Assembly (NCBI RefSeq): GCF_954871325.1
Contig: NC_088779.1
Span: 29,372,623-29,436,622, forward strand
Source of the DNA: Gordionus sp. m RMFG-2023
Taxonomy: Eukaryota; Nematomorpha; Gordioida; Chordodea; Parachordodidae
Length of the DNA: 64,000 nucleotides
Reading direction: 5' to 3'
Position 1 is the stretch's first letter. Each line of letters starts with the position of its first letter. Positions 62,735-64,000 of the stretch are shown here, piece after piece. Made by a program: the position numbers and the translations under genes. The notes under the pieces are model-generated. The model worked only from the letters and a program-made list of their open reading frames with translations, had not been told where the DNA came from and searched no databases.

Positions 62735-63335
62735 TCTTACTCTACATATAAAATATTTATAATTTTACCCATTTCCAAAAAAATATTGTCTATATTTAAT
62801 TCTAATTTATTCATGATATAAACTTTTAAAATTATTTATACAAAAATATTGATTTGATCTGTTTAATAATTTTATTCTATTTTTTCAGAATCTATTAGTG
62901 AGTCAACAATACACTTTAAAAATATTGTTATTATATAAAACATATTCATAAAAGTATTAGTAATATGAAGTTAAATGAATTTATAATTTCAATATAATAT
63001 TTTTTATAATTGAACAGATAAATTTATAAACGTTTGAATATTATAATTTCATGATAGATTTATATAAATAAAGTAGAAATTATCCAACGATAACGCTAAT
63101 AAATTTTTTTTATTGCCTTGAAGGATAAATATATATGATTTTAAAAAAGTTCCATATTATTATCCCGATTAAAAATTGATATGTTTATTTTTATCATATA
63201 TTTGTTCTCACTAAATTTTCATAATTTAATTAAGAAAAATTTAATTAATCGAAATTTAAAATGTTTATTTTAAATATATAAAGGAGTTAGAGAAATAATT
63301 ATAATAATTTTTATGAGTTAGTTAGTTATAAAATT
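62735..63335 (+). repeat. Dispersed repeat B, partial copy
   Basis: Contains the TTCTAATTTATTCATGATAT block, an AATAAAGTAGAAATTATCCA block and GCCTTGAAGGATAAA, in the order seen at 26-29 kb but with intervening parts deleted. Confidence 0.65.
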
Positions 63336-64000
63336 AATATATTTTATCAAATTTAGATTTTTTAAAGTCATTTTGTGTTATCTTTCCAGATTGTTAAACA
63401 GAACCCTTGAAATCTTCAATTTTTATTGAACAGAAATGAAAACACGAGTTCTTTTTTAAAAGGTTTCGGGTTCTATAACATTTTTTATTAATATTAAATT
63501 TTTATTTATTTAAAAAAATATATTAAAAATAACATATAAAAACATGCAATTATATAAAACAAAACAAATTTTTTTTACTTTAAATATATAAAAATTATTT
63601 TCCGGTGGTTTTTAAAATATTTTATGTATATATTTTTATTAGTATATAAAATTAAAGTTAAACCAAAGGAAAAAACATAATTAAAAGGAAAAATGGCTCT
63701 ATTAAATGTAAGTTGAAATGTACTGTACTGTCAAGGATAGATATAAAAATATATATTTTAATTTTAACATCTCGATTTATGAAGATATCATGATAAATCG
63801 CTTATATTCTAATTATAATGAAAAATTATTTTTATGATAAGGACAAAATATTATAAAATAAAGTTTATAAAAAACTGATGTTTTTGTTATTTTTATTATA
63901 AGTCTAAATTTTTCTGTACCACAAACCCTGAACCCCCCAGAACCCAAACCTGAACTATTTCTTTAGAAGAAGGGTTCACAGCCTAACTAGTTTATATATT
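63336..64000. other. Non-coding A+T-rich end of window
   Basis: No gene or repeat recognised. Confidence 0.35.

Noticed and set aside
63915-63960. A second telomere-like run (AACCCTGAACCCCCCAGAAC)
   Set aside because: Spacing and units are too irregular to call a hexamer repeat.

Overview
This is a very A+T-rich eukaryotic window (about three quarters A/T by eye). It reads as a graveyard of transposable elements. I found no convincing host gene, no tRNA or rRNA gene, no CRISPR array and no prokaryote-type gene. The lineage is not resolved. Introns of 44 to 65 nt inside transposon genes, RTE/BovB-like and YLDDG-type LINEs, piggyBac, hAT and Mutator-like elements fit an A+T-rich animal or a repeat-rich fungus-like genome. 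A degenerate run of CCCTAA-like hexamers at 35.75 kb fits a TTAGGG-type telomere more than the insect TTAGG type.

Layout: 0.37-7.66 kb is a young Ty3/gypsy-type LTR element with near-identical LTRs, a 5-bp target duplication and an extra zinc-knuckle ORF after pol. From 7.7 to 18.6 kb there is non-coding DNA with relics of an RTE LINE, a hAT element and unclassified dispersed repeats. At 18.62-22.19 kb a piggyBac element carries a LINE inserted inside it, and its empty target site is preserved in a repeat copy at 60.02 kb. From 22.2 to 31.5 kb lie about three diverged 2.7-kb repeat units, then three 554-bp tandem copies. At 32.48-33.82 kb is a second, related piggyBac copy, followed at 33.89-35.42 kb by an internally deleted hAT. 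LINE relics follow at 37.8-38.2 and 38.4-41.2 kb.

The most notable object is at 44.48-52.94 kb: a foldback, probably Mutator-like, DNA transposon. It has long terminal inverted repeats built of about 290-bp subrepeats and a 10-bp target duplication. It carries a four-exon gene for an OTU-family cysteine protease with a repetitive tail (588 codons before the stop). A 2.8-kb non-coding LTR element has jumped into its left arm. No transposase was seen in it, so it is probably moved in trans and carries the protease as cargo.

Downstream are a YLDDG-type LINE (52.95-55.4 kb), a nearly complete 3.0-kb hAT with its 8-bp target duplication and a spliced, slightly damaged BED-finger transposase (56.4-59.4 kb), more copies of the dispersed repeats, and an inverted repeat at 62.1-62.5 kb.
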